NCBI GenBank assembly: GCA_028281885.1
Contig: JANQJA010000011.1
Coordinates: forward strand, 193,200 to 257,199
From: Pseudomonadales bacterium
GTDB taxonomy: Bacteria; Pseudomonadota; Gammaproteobacteria; Pseudomonadales; Azotimanducaceae
Direction of reading: 5' to 3'
DNA: 64,000 bases
Positions 1 through 9,276 of the stretch are shown here, one piece after another. Position 1 is the first letter of the stretch, and every line of letters starts with the position of its first letter. Both the position numbers and the translations under genes were made by a program. Below the pieces are notes generated by a model. The model saw only the letters and a list, made by a program, of their open reading frames with translations, made no database searches and had not been told where the DNA came from.

Positions 1-311
1 TTGGGCGTATTCGTGATCGGGATGTCTAATTCGTGGCACGCTTCGAAGTCGACGTTGTCAATACCGATACCCCATTTAACGGCGGCTCTCAGTTGACCAT
101 ATTTGCCGGCCTCGAGGACTCTGCGCGTTGCCGGATCGTCGCCGATAATCCAGCCGTCAAAGTCGGGGAGTAGGTTAATCAATTCCTCCTCAGAAAGTAC
201 CTGGGTTGTTTCGGCACCGACAAGTTTCATATCGAGCTCTGCAGCATACTCCTCGAACTCGTTGATAAGTCCCAACATCGGGGGGCAAGTCACAAGTACG
301 CGACTAGGCAT
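1..311 (-). CDS. D-isomer 2-hydroxyacid dehydrogenase family protein (SerA-like), C-terminal part outside the window
   Basis: Only the first 103 residues lie in the window; the gene runs off the left edge. The protein starts MPSRVLVTCPPMLG and has the N-terminal substrate-domain pattern of phosphoglycerate dehydrogenase-like enzymes, including a GIGIDNVD motif near residue 80, which in this family precedes the NAD-binding domain. The ATG lies inside the end of the upstream cytidylyltransferase gene (8-base overlap), so the two are very probably translated together. Members of this family in surface-sugar clusters often oxidise or reduce a hydroxy-acid precursor. The substrate here cannot be told from the fragment, and the catalytic Arg, Glu and His are not visible. 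Confidence 0.75.
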   Translation of the reverse strand, partial: MPSRVLVTCPPMLGLINEFEEYAAELDMKLVGAETTQVLSEEELINLLPDFDGWIIGDDPATRRVLEAGKYGQLRAAVKWGIGIDNVDFEACHELDIPITNTP

Positions 312-975
312 TCTTATTCCTCATCACCAGCGATTCGACAAGATCCCAGTCGTGGGGCTCATCAATATCCAGTGACTCCAGGGGCGGCGTTTCGAAGAGG
401 TATGGGTGTTCTCCAATTCGCGCACCTGTCTTGGCAAATGAGCTCCCAGAAAATATGTAGAGACATGAGTTCTCCTCGAACCATGGTTCAAGGTCCTGTG
501 TGCGTATTAGATTGTTTGGATCATGATTGACGGCGCTGCCGTCTCCTCGATAAAAACGCGTTTGAGTTCGATTTACCGTGAAGAGTGAGTCATGTTCCGT
601 TGACTCGCGAAAGGCATCAAGGGCGCTCGCGATTGTCTCGGAGGTGATGAGTGGATTCGTCGTATGTGTCATGAGGTATTCATCAGCCGGCTCATTGTTC
701 ACGTCGTCCTCGATGATCAGATTCATGGACACCATGTCGCCGCAAAGGTCTTGGCGTCGGTCGCGTAAGAGAACACGATCTGAGCTTTCCAGACCATGCT
801 TGCTAAGGATGTCTCGGGCGTCGGTATTGATGACCACTTTCTCAACTTCATCAATCGCCAAAAGAGAATCCAGAATCCATCGGAACAGGGGCTTGTCGCC
901 GAGCTGCCGAAAGTTCTTGCCGCTAACGCGTTCGCTGTGCGCTTTCATTGGCAGGAGCGCTATGGTTTTCGTCAT
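304..975 (-). CDS. Acylneuraminate cytidylyltransferase-like protein (CMP-sugar synthetase family)
   Basis: A 223-residue protein with the nucleotidyltransferase fold of NeuA/KdsB-type enzymes, which join CMP to an acidic sugar (sialic, legionaminic, pseudaminic acid or Kdo) in the cytoplasm. The N-terminus LLPMKAHSERVSGKNF is the CTP-binding loop (typical form: IPAR-x-GSK-x-x-x-KN), followed by VINTDA near residue 50. The length fits the catalytic domain alone. It overlaps the upstream glycosyltransferase gene by 53 bases and the downstream dehydrogenase by 8, so it belongs to one glycan operon. The exact sugar is unknown, and the P-loop variant KAHSERVSGKN differs from textbook NeuA, so a related activated acid is possible. 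Confidence 0.7.
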   Translation of the reverse strand: MTKTIALLPMKAHSERVSGKNFRQLGDKPLFRWILDSLLAIDEVEKVVINTDARDILSKHGLESSDRVLLRDRRQDLCGDMVSMNLIIEDDVNNEPADEYLMTHTTNPLITSETIASALDAFRESTEHDSLFTVNRTQTRFYRGDGSAVNHDPNNLIRTQDLEPWFEENSCLYIFSGSSFAKTGARIGEHPYLFETPPLESLDIDEPHDWDLVESLVMRNKNA

Positions 976-1876
976 TGTAGTGAACTTGCTCTAAGTCTTT
1001 TGGATAGAAGTAGTCGTGTTTACGCCTCTTGCTGACTTTTCTCAGTTCCTTGCTCCCTTGATAGGTGCCCCAGTATTGATTTACGCGAAACAGAACGATG
1101 GACAATAGCTCAGGAAGAAAACGTTTCTCCTCGATGGTCCGGGACAGGTCGCCGAGAATCCCGGCAACGCAAAATCGGCAGAAGTCGGCTAACAAAAAAT
1201 GAACCTCGGGCATGATCTGTTGCAGCGCATAAGCTTCCCGCTCGTAGCGAATACGAACTTGTCGCCAATCTTCATCGTGTATATGAAAGACAGGGGCAGA
1301 TGCGATGTAACCTATTGAATGGCCAGCTTCCAACAGTAATTTTGCAAGATACATATCCTCAAGGCCGGTCAGGCCCTCGTTAAATCGAAAGAGGTCAAAT
1401 GCCTCGCGGCTTAAGGCGGCATTGGCGTTGTTGCAGAAGAACCCTTGTTGGGGGACTTTTGAGTAGTTTGGGAAGAACTTCTCAAAATGGATTTTCTCCG
1501 AGAACTTCGTTGTGTCACGACCCAATTGACGGCCATATGTATAGGAGACCTTGCTCTCCACCAGGGGTTTGCACAGTTCGTCCAGCCAGGTTCTTGACGC
1601 TGGAATGCAGTGACCGCTGACGAAAACCAGAATGTCTCCGTTTGCAGCGTCACAGCCAAGGTTCAACGACCTGCCGAATGTGAATTCATCTTTGCGCATG
1701 TGCACAACGCGAACACTCGCACTTTCCGCGATGGCAAGCGTCTGATCAGTTGAGCCGGAGTCGACGATAACCACTTCATGATCAACGACTTCGCTACTCT
1801 GTTCGTTGATCGCCTGGAGCAGCTCTCCGAGATAACGCTGCTCGTTGTAGGTGCGGATGATAATACTTGCCAGCAT
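923..1876 (-). CDS. Glycosyltransferase family 2 protein
   Basis: GT-A fold glycosyltransferase. The N-terminus reads SIIIRTYNEQRYLGELL, followed by VIVDSGSTDQT near residue 45, the nucleotide-binding signature of family 2. A later NNANAALSREAF and GLTGLEDMYLAKLL stretch matches the acceptor/catalytic part of RfbF-like transferases. I place the start at the ATG at 1876, which puts the first beta strand at the N-terminus; in-frame ATGs at 1912 and 1960 would add 12 or 28 residues that look non-homologous. None of the three has a good ribosome binding site. It is the most upstream gene of the minus-strand glycan operon at the left edge. Donor and acceptor sugars are unknown. Confidence 0.75.
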   Translation of the reverse strand: MLASIIIRTYNEQRYLGELLQAINEQSSEVVDHEVVIVDSGSTDQTLAIAESASVRVVHMRKDEFTFGRSLNLGCDAANGDILVFVSGHCIPASRTWLDELCKPLVESKVSYTYGRQLGRDTTKFSEKIHFEKFFPNYSKVPQQGFFCNNANAALSREAFDLFRFNEGLTGLEDMYLAKLLLEAGHSIGYIASAPVFHIHDEDWRQVRIRYEREAYALQQIMPEVHFLLADFCRFCVAGILGDLSRTIEEKRFLPELLSIVLFRVNQYWGTYQGSKELRKVSKRRKHDYFYPKDLEQVHYNDENHSAPANESAQRTR

Positions 1877-2006
1877 AGGATGTTGCGTTAGTTGGCTCCA
1901 GCGGCGGAGCATACCATTTTTGCTGAGTTCAAAAGCGCAATCTAGCCCGGAATCTGGCAAGGTTGGGGTCCTTGACCTTCGCTATCCCCACCATTCCAAA
2001 CCGGAA

Positions 2007-2034
2007 TCGAAAGTCCTGTTTTCCATGCTAAAAT
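2007..2034 (+). promoter_or_regulatory. Possible sigma-70 promoter of leuC
   Basis: A TAAAAT -10 element at 2029-2034 is followed by a GC-rich discriminator. A weak -35 candidate, TCGAAA, lies at 2007-2012 with a 16-base spacer. It sits 34 bases upstream of the leuC start, in the gap between the divergent glycosyltransferase and leuC. Confidence 0.4.
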
Positions 2035-2067
2035 CGCGCCTCTTTTGCAGTAGACAGAGGCATTCAG

Positions 2068-3455
<1,388 letters not shown>

Positions 3456-3459
<4 letters not shown>

Positions 3460-4052
3460 GCGGGACAGCGATTACAAAGGTGGATGGGACGGCCGTCTAT
3501 GTGAAAGGCAATGATATCGATACGGATCGAATCATCCCGGCGCGATTCCTGAAATGCGTCACCTTCGATGAACTGGGCCCGTCGCTCTTTTATGACGAAC
3601 GCTTTGACGCGGACGGTCAGTCGAAAGGTCACGTGCTGGACGATCCAAAACACAAGGGGGCGTCGATCCTGATTTCCGATGCGAACTTCGGTTGTGGTTC
3701 CTCAAGGGAACACGCGCCCCAGGCCATTCAGAAGTTCGGCTTCAAGGCGGTGATCGCTGAATCTTTCGCTGAAATCTTCCATGGCAACTGCACCACGCTG
3801 GGCATTCCGTGCGTGATGATGCAAAAGGCTGATCGGACCAGACTTGGCGAGCTGATTGCGGCGGATCCCGAGGCCGATGTGGTGATTGATGTTGAAAATC
3901 TGAAGGTGATCTGTGCCAATACCATCTTCGATGTGACGATGAAGGAAAGTGCCCGCGAGGCGTTCCTGGCGGCCACCTATGATCCGCTGGATACACTGTT
4001 GGCGCAGCGTCGCGGTATCGATGAGACGGCAAAACGGCTTGGCTATGCCTGA
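3456..4052 (+). CDS. leuD: 3-isopropylmalate/citramalate dehydratase small subunit
   Basis: A 198-residue swivel-domain subunit, the partner of LeuC. It begins by overlapping the leuC stop in an ATGA arrangement, which implies coupled translation and equal stoichiometry. Signature stretches are [15 protein letters not shown] near the N-terminus and [13 protein letters not shown] near residue 80, the latter contributing substrate-binding Ser and Arg. Length is normal for the proteobacterial form. cimA begins 41 bases downstream on the same strand, so leuC-leuD-cimA reads as one operon. No leuB follows, unlike the usual leuCDB order. Confidence 0.95.
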
Positions 4053-4093
4053 TCAGGTAAGCTGGATCCGGAGCAACTGAGAGCTCACTGACA

Positions 4094-5716
4094 ATGTCGC
4101 GCAAAAAGATCGAAATCTACGATACCACCCTCCGGGACGGTAATCAGGGCGAGGGCGTCAACCTGTCGCTGGCGGACAAGCTCGATATCGCGCACGAGCT
4201 TGATGCCATGGGGGTGGACTTTATTGAGGGCGGCTGGCCGGGTTCCAACCCCAAGGATGATGAATTCTTTGCGCGGGCGCAGGCGCTCGAGCTGAAGCAC
4301 GCGAAGATCACCGCCTTTGGTTCCACCCATCGATCCAGCGTTGAACCGGCAGAGGATCATTTCCTGCAGCAGCTGGTCGCCGCGAAGGCGGATGTCACCT
4401 GTATCTTTGGCAAGAGCTGGGATCTGCATGTCGAGCAGGCGCTGCGTGTGAGTGCCGAGCGCAATCTCGAAATGATTCAGGGCTCGGTGAGTTACCTGCG
4501 GGAAGCCACCGGCCAACCGGTCTTCTACGATGCCGAGCACTTTTTCGATGGCTTCAAGAGCGACCCGGGTTATGCGCTGGCCTGCCTTCTGGCCGCCTAT
4601 GATGGCGGTGCGGAACGGATCATCCTGTGTGACACGAATGGGGGTGTGATGCCCCATGAACTGGGCGCGGCTGTTCGAGAAGTCCGAAAAGAGATTCCCG
4701 GGATCAGCCTGGGTATCCACGTGCATAACGATGGTGGCCTCGGCGTCGCCAATACGCTGCGGGCGATCGAGGAAGGCGTTGTTCAGGTTCAGGGAACGAT
4801 CAACGGCATCGGTGAGCGTTGCGGCAATGTCGATCTGACATCTGTGATCGGTAATCTGGAACTGAAACTGGGTTACCAGTGTGTGCCGGAAGGCAGGTTG
4901 AAGGATCTGACCGGACTGTCGCGTAAGGTGTGGGAGTACCTGGGGATCCAGGGACCGAGCGGGCAGCCCTTTGTTGGACCGTCAGCGTTTGCCCACAAGG
5001 GTGGTGTTCATGTCAGCGCGGTACAGCGTAACCCGGGTACTTATGAGCATGTGGATCCGGAACTGGTGGGTAACTCCCGCAAGATTCTGATCAGCGAACT
5101 GGCCGGTGGTTCAAACCTTCGCGCCAAGCTGGCCAACCGGTACCCGGAGCTGGAAGACACGGGCGCGGCCAGGGCAATTCTGGAAGAAGTTCAGGATCGT
5201 GAGCATGCGGGCTATTCCTATGAAAAAGCGGACGGCAGCTTTGATCTGGTGGTACGCCGGCACATCGGCAAATTCAAACCGGTTTTCGAACCACTCTATT
5301 ACCGCATCTACAGTCCGAGCAATGAAGAGCATTCAGACAGTGACGGCTTGATCGAAGCCTCCGTGAAGATTCGTGTGGGTGAAGAGATCCGACTGTGTGC
5401 CGCGGAGGGTAATGGTCCTGTGGATGCACTTAATCATGCGTTGCAGAAAGCGCTGTGCGAAGAGTTTCCGGTGGTGGGAGAGCTGCACCTGACCGATTAC
5501 AGCGTGCGGGTTGTCAACAGTACTCAGGAAACGGCGGCGAAGGTTCGGGTGTATCTTGAACACAGCTTCGAGGGTGAGATCTTTGGCACCATCGGGGTCA
5601 ACGTCGATATCATCAAAGCAAGCTGGAATGCGTTGATCGAGGCCTACCAGTACGCCTTGATGCAGCATGTGGACTTTGAGCGTGAAGTTCGCGAGGCTTC
5701 CTCAGGAGACGCTTGA
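4094..5716 (+). CDS. cimA: (R)-citramalate synthase
   Basis: A 540-residue member of the isopropylmalate/homocitrate synthase family of the CimA subtype (pyruvate + acetyl-CoA to (R)-citramalate), the entry to threonine-independent isoleucine synthesis. The TIM-barrel start is IEIYDTTLRDGNQGEGV; the metal-binding HVHND motif lies near residue 210 and the GGVH motif of the linker near 300. The C-terminal third carries the regulatory LeuA dimer domain. The gap GGWPGSNPKDDEFF near residue 45 is typical of the long CimA branch rather than LeuA. It follows leuC-leuD, which provide the next enzyme. Its last 15 bases overlap the convergent sulfotransferase gene. Confidence 0.88.
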   Translation: MSRKKIEIYDTTLRDGNQGEGVNLSLADKLDIAHELDAMGVDFIEGGWPGSNPKDDEFFARAQALELKHAKITAFGSTHRSSVEPAEDHFLQQLVAAKADVTCIFGKSWDLHVEQALRVSAERNLEMIQGSVSYLREATGQPVFYDAEHFFDGFKSDPGYALACLLAAYDGGAERIILCDTNGGVMPHELGAAVREVRKEIPGISLGIHVHNDGGLGVANTLRAIEEGVVQVQGTINGIGERCGNVDLTSVIGNLELKLGYQCVPEGRLKDLTGLSRKVWEYLGIQGPSGQPFVGPSAFAHKGGVHVSAVQRNPGTYEHVDPELVGNSRKILISELAGGSNLRAKLANRYPELEDTGAARAILEEVQDREHAGYSYEKADGSFDLVVRRHIGKFKPVFEPLYYRIYSPSNEEHSDSDGLIEASVKIRVGEEIRLCAAEGNGPVDALNHALQKALCEEFPVVGELHLTDYSVRVVNSTQETAAKVRVYLEHSFEGEIFGTIGVNVDIIKASWNALIEAYQYALMQHVDFEREVREASSGDA

Positions 5717-6397
5717 GCGGACAAATTCGTAGACCGCTCTTTCCAGCGCATTCTGTTCGTCAAACTTCTCTCTGGCCCCGGCGGGAATGTCTTCGTCGTA
5801 TTCCGATTGGTTGATCCTGCCAACGGTTTGTCTTGGTATCCCCAGCCAGTCCGCCAACCGGTCGACACTGTGCTGCAACTCTTCGGCAATGCCGATATGG
5901 GTGAACGTTTGCCGCAGAACCTCTTGATAGTCATCCTGGGTCATCCTGGGAAGAAAGGCACCAAAGAAGCTGCGCGGTGAATATTCCAGATAGTCAGTCA
6001 GGTTCCAGTTATTGGCGATGATGGGGTGGGCTGATCCCGCCTGGAATCCGCGATGGTCAGCCCTGGCCTGGCCTTTGACGTAGAAATAGTTTGAAACGTG
6101 GGCGTCGAAGGGATCGCGCAGGATGGTAATCGCCTGCGTTGTGCCCGGGTAGTAGTCGTCGACCCCTTCCGATCTCTGGTGATTGAAGTGCCCGTGAATA
6201 CAAAGACCATGACGTGCCTTGCCAGTGAGAAGCGTTTTGAGCCGAACCTTTCTGGGTGGCTTGTTTCGCCGCTCGTTGTGATAGTGGAAATAGAGTTTTC
6301 GGCCAAACCAGCGGCGCAGGACATCGCGAAAAGACTGGCCCGCGCACTTTGGGATGTGGATGGAGATGAGCGGCTGGCTCGGGTCGTAGGGCACCAT
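5702..6397 (-). CDS. Sulfotransferase family 2-type protein
   Basis: A cytoplasmic PAPS-dependent sulfotransferase of about 231 residues. The 5'-phosphosulfate loop reads SIHIPKCAGQSFRDVLRRW at the N-terminus, and the 3'-phosphate loop reads TILRDPFDAHVSNYF near residue 95; both are hallmark motifs of the carbohydrate sulfotransferase families. The preferred start is the ATG at 6397, which places the loop about 12 residues in; an ATG at 6430 is also in frame. Neither has a clear ribosome binding site. It stands alone, convergent with and overlapping cimA by 15 bases. The acceptor is unknown, but the glycan genes 4 kb to the left make a sulfated surface sugar a reasonable guess. Confidence 0.7.
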   Translation of the reverse strand: MVPYDPSQPLISIHIPKCAGQSFRDVLRRWFGRKLYFHYHNERRNKPPRKVRLKTLLTGKARHGLCIHGHFNHQRSEGVDDYYPGTTQAITILRDPFDAHVSNYFYVKGQARADHRGFQAGSAHPIIANNWNLTDYLEYSPRSFFGAFLPRMTQDDYQEVLRQTFTHIGIAEELQHSVDRLADWLGIPRQTVGRINQSEYDEDIPAGAREKFDEQNALERAVYEFVRSSVS

Positions 6398-6506
6398 AAA
6401 AAAAGGGCCATCTGCGGCGAAAAGCCGCATTGTAGGCGTTGGCGGTGGCCGGGTCGATTAGGGTATCTTCTTAGCTTTTCAGCGAAAACCAACCGGAGTC
6501 TCCACC

Positions 6507-7511
6507 ATGAAAGTAGACGCAGGCCTGACTGGCGACTGGCGCAAGATCCCCGAACACGTAAAACAGCTTGAAGCCGACGGCTACAGTGGTGTGGGATCGG
6601 CGGAAATGAATCACGATCCTTTCTTTCCGCTGCTGTTGGCGGCCGAGCACAGCGAGCAGATCGAAATTCATACCGGTATTGCGGTTGCCTTCGCTCGCAG
6701 CCCGATGATCCTGGCTAACCTGGGTCATGACCTGAATGCCTATTCGAAGGGCCGGTTTACCATGGGGCTCGGTTCCCAGATTCGTCCCCATATCACCAAG
6801 CGATTCAGTATGCCCTGGGGCGCGCCGGCGCCGCAGATGAAGGAACTCATTTCGGCCATGCGCGCGATCTGGGATAGCTGGTATGAAGGCAAGCCGCTCA
6901 ACTTTGAAGGGGAGTACTACACTCATACCCTGATGACTCCGGCGTTTTCTCCCCAGGACACCCAGTACGGACCGCCGAAGGTTCGTCTCGCTGCGGTTGG
7001 CCCGGTCATGACGCGAGTGGCGGCTGAAGTGGCTGACGGCGTCATCGTTCATCCATTCAGCAATGAAAAGTATATCCGCGAGGTGACCCTGCCGGCGGTG
7101 GCAGAAGGATTAAAGCGTTCCGGCCGCAAGCGGGAAGATTTTGAGATTACCTACTCACCTTTCGTGATCTCCGGCAAGGACGAGGAGACGTTTGATGCCG
7201 TTAAGGCCAATGCGAAAAAACGTATTGCGTTCTATGGCTCAACGCCGGCTTACAAGAATGTGCTGGCCGTGCACGGCTGGGGTGATCTGCAGGGTGAGCT
7301 GAACCGCATGTCGAAAGAGGGCAAGTGGGACGAGATGGCAGAACTGATTACCGATGAGATGCTTAATACCTTCGGTGTGATGGGAGAGCCCGATACCATT
7401 GTTCCCGAGATGAAAAAGCGCTACAGCGACTTTGCCGACAGGACGGGTGGCGGTTTCACCTTTGTTGACGACGACAAACGCCGCGAGATGATTGCTGACC
7501 TGAAGGCCTAG
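6507..7511 (+). CDS. LLM-class (luciferase-like) flavin/F420-dependent oxidoreductase, TIGR03617-like
   Basis: A 334-residue TIM-barrel protein of the luciferase-like monooxygenase class. Typical segments are the N-terminal MKVDAGLTGD, the HTGIAVAFARSPMILA strand-helix near residue 55, the TMGLGSQIRPHI turn near 85 and the ADGVIVHPFSNEKY loop near 180. These match the subgroup annotated as F420-dependent (TIGR03617) rather than bacterial luciferase. The cofactor could be F420 or FMN; no F420 biosynthesis gene is in the window. A GGAG sits eight bases before the ATG. mtnA follows by 18 bases on the same strand, so the two may be co-transcribed. The substrate is unknown. Confidence 0.75.
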   Translation: MKVDAGLTGDWRKIPEHVKQLEADGYSGVGSAEMNHDPFFPLLLAAEHSEQIEIHTGIAVAFARSPMILANLGHDLNAYSKGRFTMGLGSQIRPHITKRFSMPWGAPAPQMKELISAMRAIWDSWYEGKPLNFEGEYYTHTLMTPAFSPQDTQYGPPKVRLAAVGPVMTRVAAEVADGVIVHPFSNEKYIREVTLPAVAEGLKRSGRKREDFEITYSPFVISGKDEETFDAVKANAKKRIAFYGSTPAYKNVLAVHGWGDLQGELNRMSKEGKWDEMAELITDEMLNTFGVMGEPDTIVPEMKKRYSDFADRTGGGFTFVDDDKRREMIADLKA

Positions 7512-7529
7512 ACCGGTTCATCTATCGCG

Positions 7530-8555
7530 ATGGAAGTACCTAAAGCTGTCGAATGGTTGGACGGTCGGCTGCGCCTGCTCGACCAGACCCGGTTACCCCA
7601 GGTCGAGTCGTACATTGATTGTAATGACATTAAAGAGGTTCGCGACGCCATCGCACGACTTTCGGTACGTGGTGCCCCCGCGATTGGTATCACCGCGGCT
7701 TACGGGCTGATTGTGGGAGTCCAGCCAGGGTCCGATCTGTACGAAAGACTCTCGGAGCGGGCAGAGTACCTGATCGGTGCGCGACCGACCGCGGTCAATC
7801 TGGCGTGGGCGGTACGAAGGATGATGTCAGTCGCTGATGCGGCGAAGGACTGCACGCCGGAGCAGATCCTGGTCCGCCTCGAACAGGAAGCCATTCGTAT
7901 CCAAGAGGAAGACGCCGCTGCCTGCCGGGCAATTGGTGAGGCGGGGCTGCCATTGGTGAAGAAGCATCCGAGGCTGCTGACCCACTGCAATGCGGGTGCG
8001 CTGGCGGTGTCGGAGCTGGGCACGGCACTGGCGCCGATCTATCTGGCGCATCGGGCGGGGATCGATTTACATGTCTATGTGGATGAAACCCGGCCGTTGT
8101 TGCAGGGTGCGCGCTTGACCACTTTCGAACTGCAGCGTGCTGGTATACCCCATACCCTGATCAGCGATAGCGCTGCGGCACATATCATTGCTTCGAGAGA
8201 AGTCGACGCGGTGATTGTTGGTGCGGACCGCGTTGTCGCCAACGGCGACGTGGCAAACAAGATCGGGACCCTCGGTCTCGCGATTGTTTGTCATCACTTT
8301 GGTGTGCCGTTCTATGTCGCATGCCCGCGATCGACCATCGACCCCGACACACCATCCGGTGACCAGATCGTGATCGAGGAACGGCCGGCCGAAGAAGTGA
8401 CAGCGTTCTCGGGGGCGCGCTATACGGCCGAGGGAACGCAGGCGCGTAATCCGGCTTTTGATGTCACCCCTGCGGCGCTTGTTACTGCGATCATTACTGA
8501 TCGGGGTGTGGTTGAACCGCCTTACGACAATCATCTGTTGGAATTGCCGGCCTGA
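7530..8555 (+). CDS. mtnA: S-methyl-5-thioribose-1-phosphate isomerase
   Basis: A 341-residue eIF2B-like isomerase that turns 5-methylthioribose-1-phosphate into 5-methylthioribulose-1-phosphate in methylthioadenosine salvage. The family motifs are clear: RGAPAIGITAAYG near residue 48, the catalytic cysteine in THCNAGALA near 155, and the catalytic aspartate in GADRVVANGDVANKIGT near 235. Length is normal. Its stop overlaps the ATG of the next gene by one base (TGATG), coupling it to a class II aldolase. No mtnP/mtnK, mtnC or mtnD is in the window. Some archaeal and bacterial homologues act on other ribose phosphates, but the sequence reads as true MtnA. Confidence 0.9.
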   Translation: MEVPKAVEWLDGRLRLLDQTRLPQVESYIDCNDIKEVRDAIARLSVRGAPAIGITAAYGLIVGVQPGSDLYERLSERAEYLIGARPTAVNLAWAVRRMMSVADAAKDCTPEQILVRLEQEAIRIQEEDAAACRAIGEAGLPLVKKHPRLLTHCNAGALAVSELGTALAPIYLAHRAGIDLHVYVDETRPLLQGARLTTFELQRAGIPHTLISDSAAAHIIASREVDAVIVGADRVVANGDVANKIGTLGLAIVCHHFGVPFYVACPRSTIDPDTPSGDQIVIEERPAEEVTAFSGARYTAEGTQARNPAFDVTPAALVTAIITDRGVVEPPYDNHLLELPA

Positions 8556-9190
8556 TGGCAGAGCAAGAGGGCGTCATCAAGTTTGAGCTGACCCACGAAG
8601 CGATCGAACTTCTGAGCCTGGATATCTCATCGTTATCGGCCTGGCGACTGATCCTGAATCAGCTTGGTCTGGTTGGACAGGATCCTGATCGCTATGGCGG
8701 GCTCGGGTTTGGCAATCTCAGCCAGAGAACAAGCCATGGATTTCTCATTTCCGGATCACAGACAGGCGCGATCGATGATCCGGGTCCGGAGCACTATGCA
8801 GAAGTTGTCGACTGGGATGTGGGCAGTAACCTTGTGCAAAGCCGGGGACAGGTTGAGCCTTCTTCGGAATCCCTGACCCATGCGGTGATTTATGACTTGA
8901 ACCCGGCGGTTTCTTTCGTGTTTCACGTTCACAGCCCCGATATCTGGCAAATGGCAGATAGACTTGGGCTCCCTGGAACCCCGCCAGATGTGGCGTACGG
9001 TACGGTGGCAATGGCAGAGGCGGTCCGCGACTTGTTTCCGGGCGACGCGGCAGAAGGGCTCCTTGTCATGCGTGGCCATGAGGATGGTGTGGTATCTTTT
9101 GGTCCTTCGGCAAAGGCAGCGGGGGAGCCGCTGGTCGAAGCGCAGGCGCAGGCGCGATCTCTCAGCAAGACAGTCAATCCGTCTCGTTAG
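8555..9190 (+). CDS. Class II aldolase/adducin family protein, translationally coupled to mtnA
   Basis: A 211-residue protein with a class II aldolase fold. The metal-binding histidine pair is HVHS near residue 128, a third histidine lies in MRGHEDG near 170, and a glutamate in PSSESLTH near 108 takes the catalytic acid position. It overlaps mtnA by one base, so it probably acts on the MtnA product. It could be a methylthioribulose-1-phosphate dehydratase (MtnB) or an aldolase cleaving the same compound to DHAP and an aldehyde. The N-terminal half (RYGGLGFGNLSQR, FLISGSQTG) is unlike the textbook MtnB that I can recall, so I leave the gene unnamed. Confidence 0.7.
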   Translation: MAEQEGVIKFELTHEAIELLSLDISSLSAWRLILNQLGLVGQDPDRYGGLGFGNLSQRTSHGFLISGSQTGAIDDPGPEHYAEVVDWDVGSNLVQSRGQVEPSSESLTHAVIYDLNPAVSFVFHVHSPDIWQMADRLGLPGTPPDVAYGTVAMAEAVRDLFPGDAAEGLLVMRGHEDGVVSFGPSAKAAGEPLVEAQAQARSLSKTVNPSR

Positions 9191-9276
9191 CGGTATCTTT
9201 CTCTGCGGGCGGTGCCCGGTTGTGATCCCGGGCCAATGAGCCGACAATAGCCTGAGTCCAATTCCCCGGGTACCTG

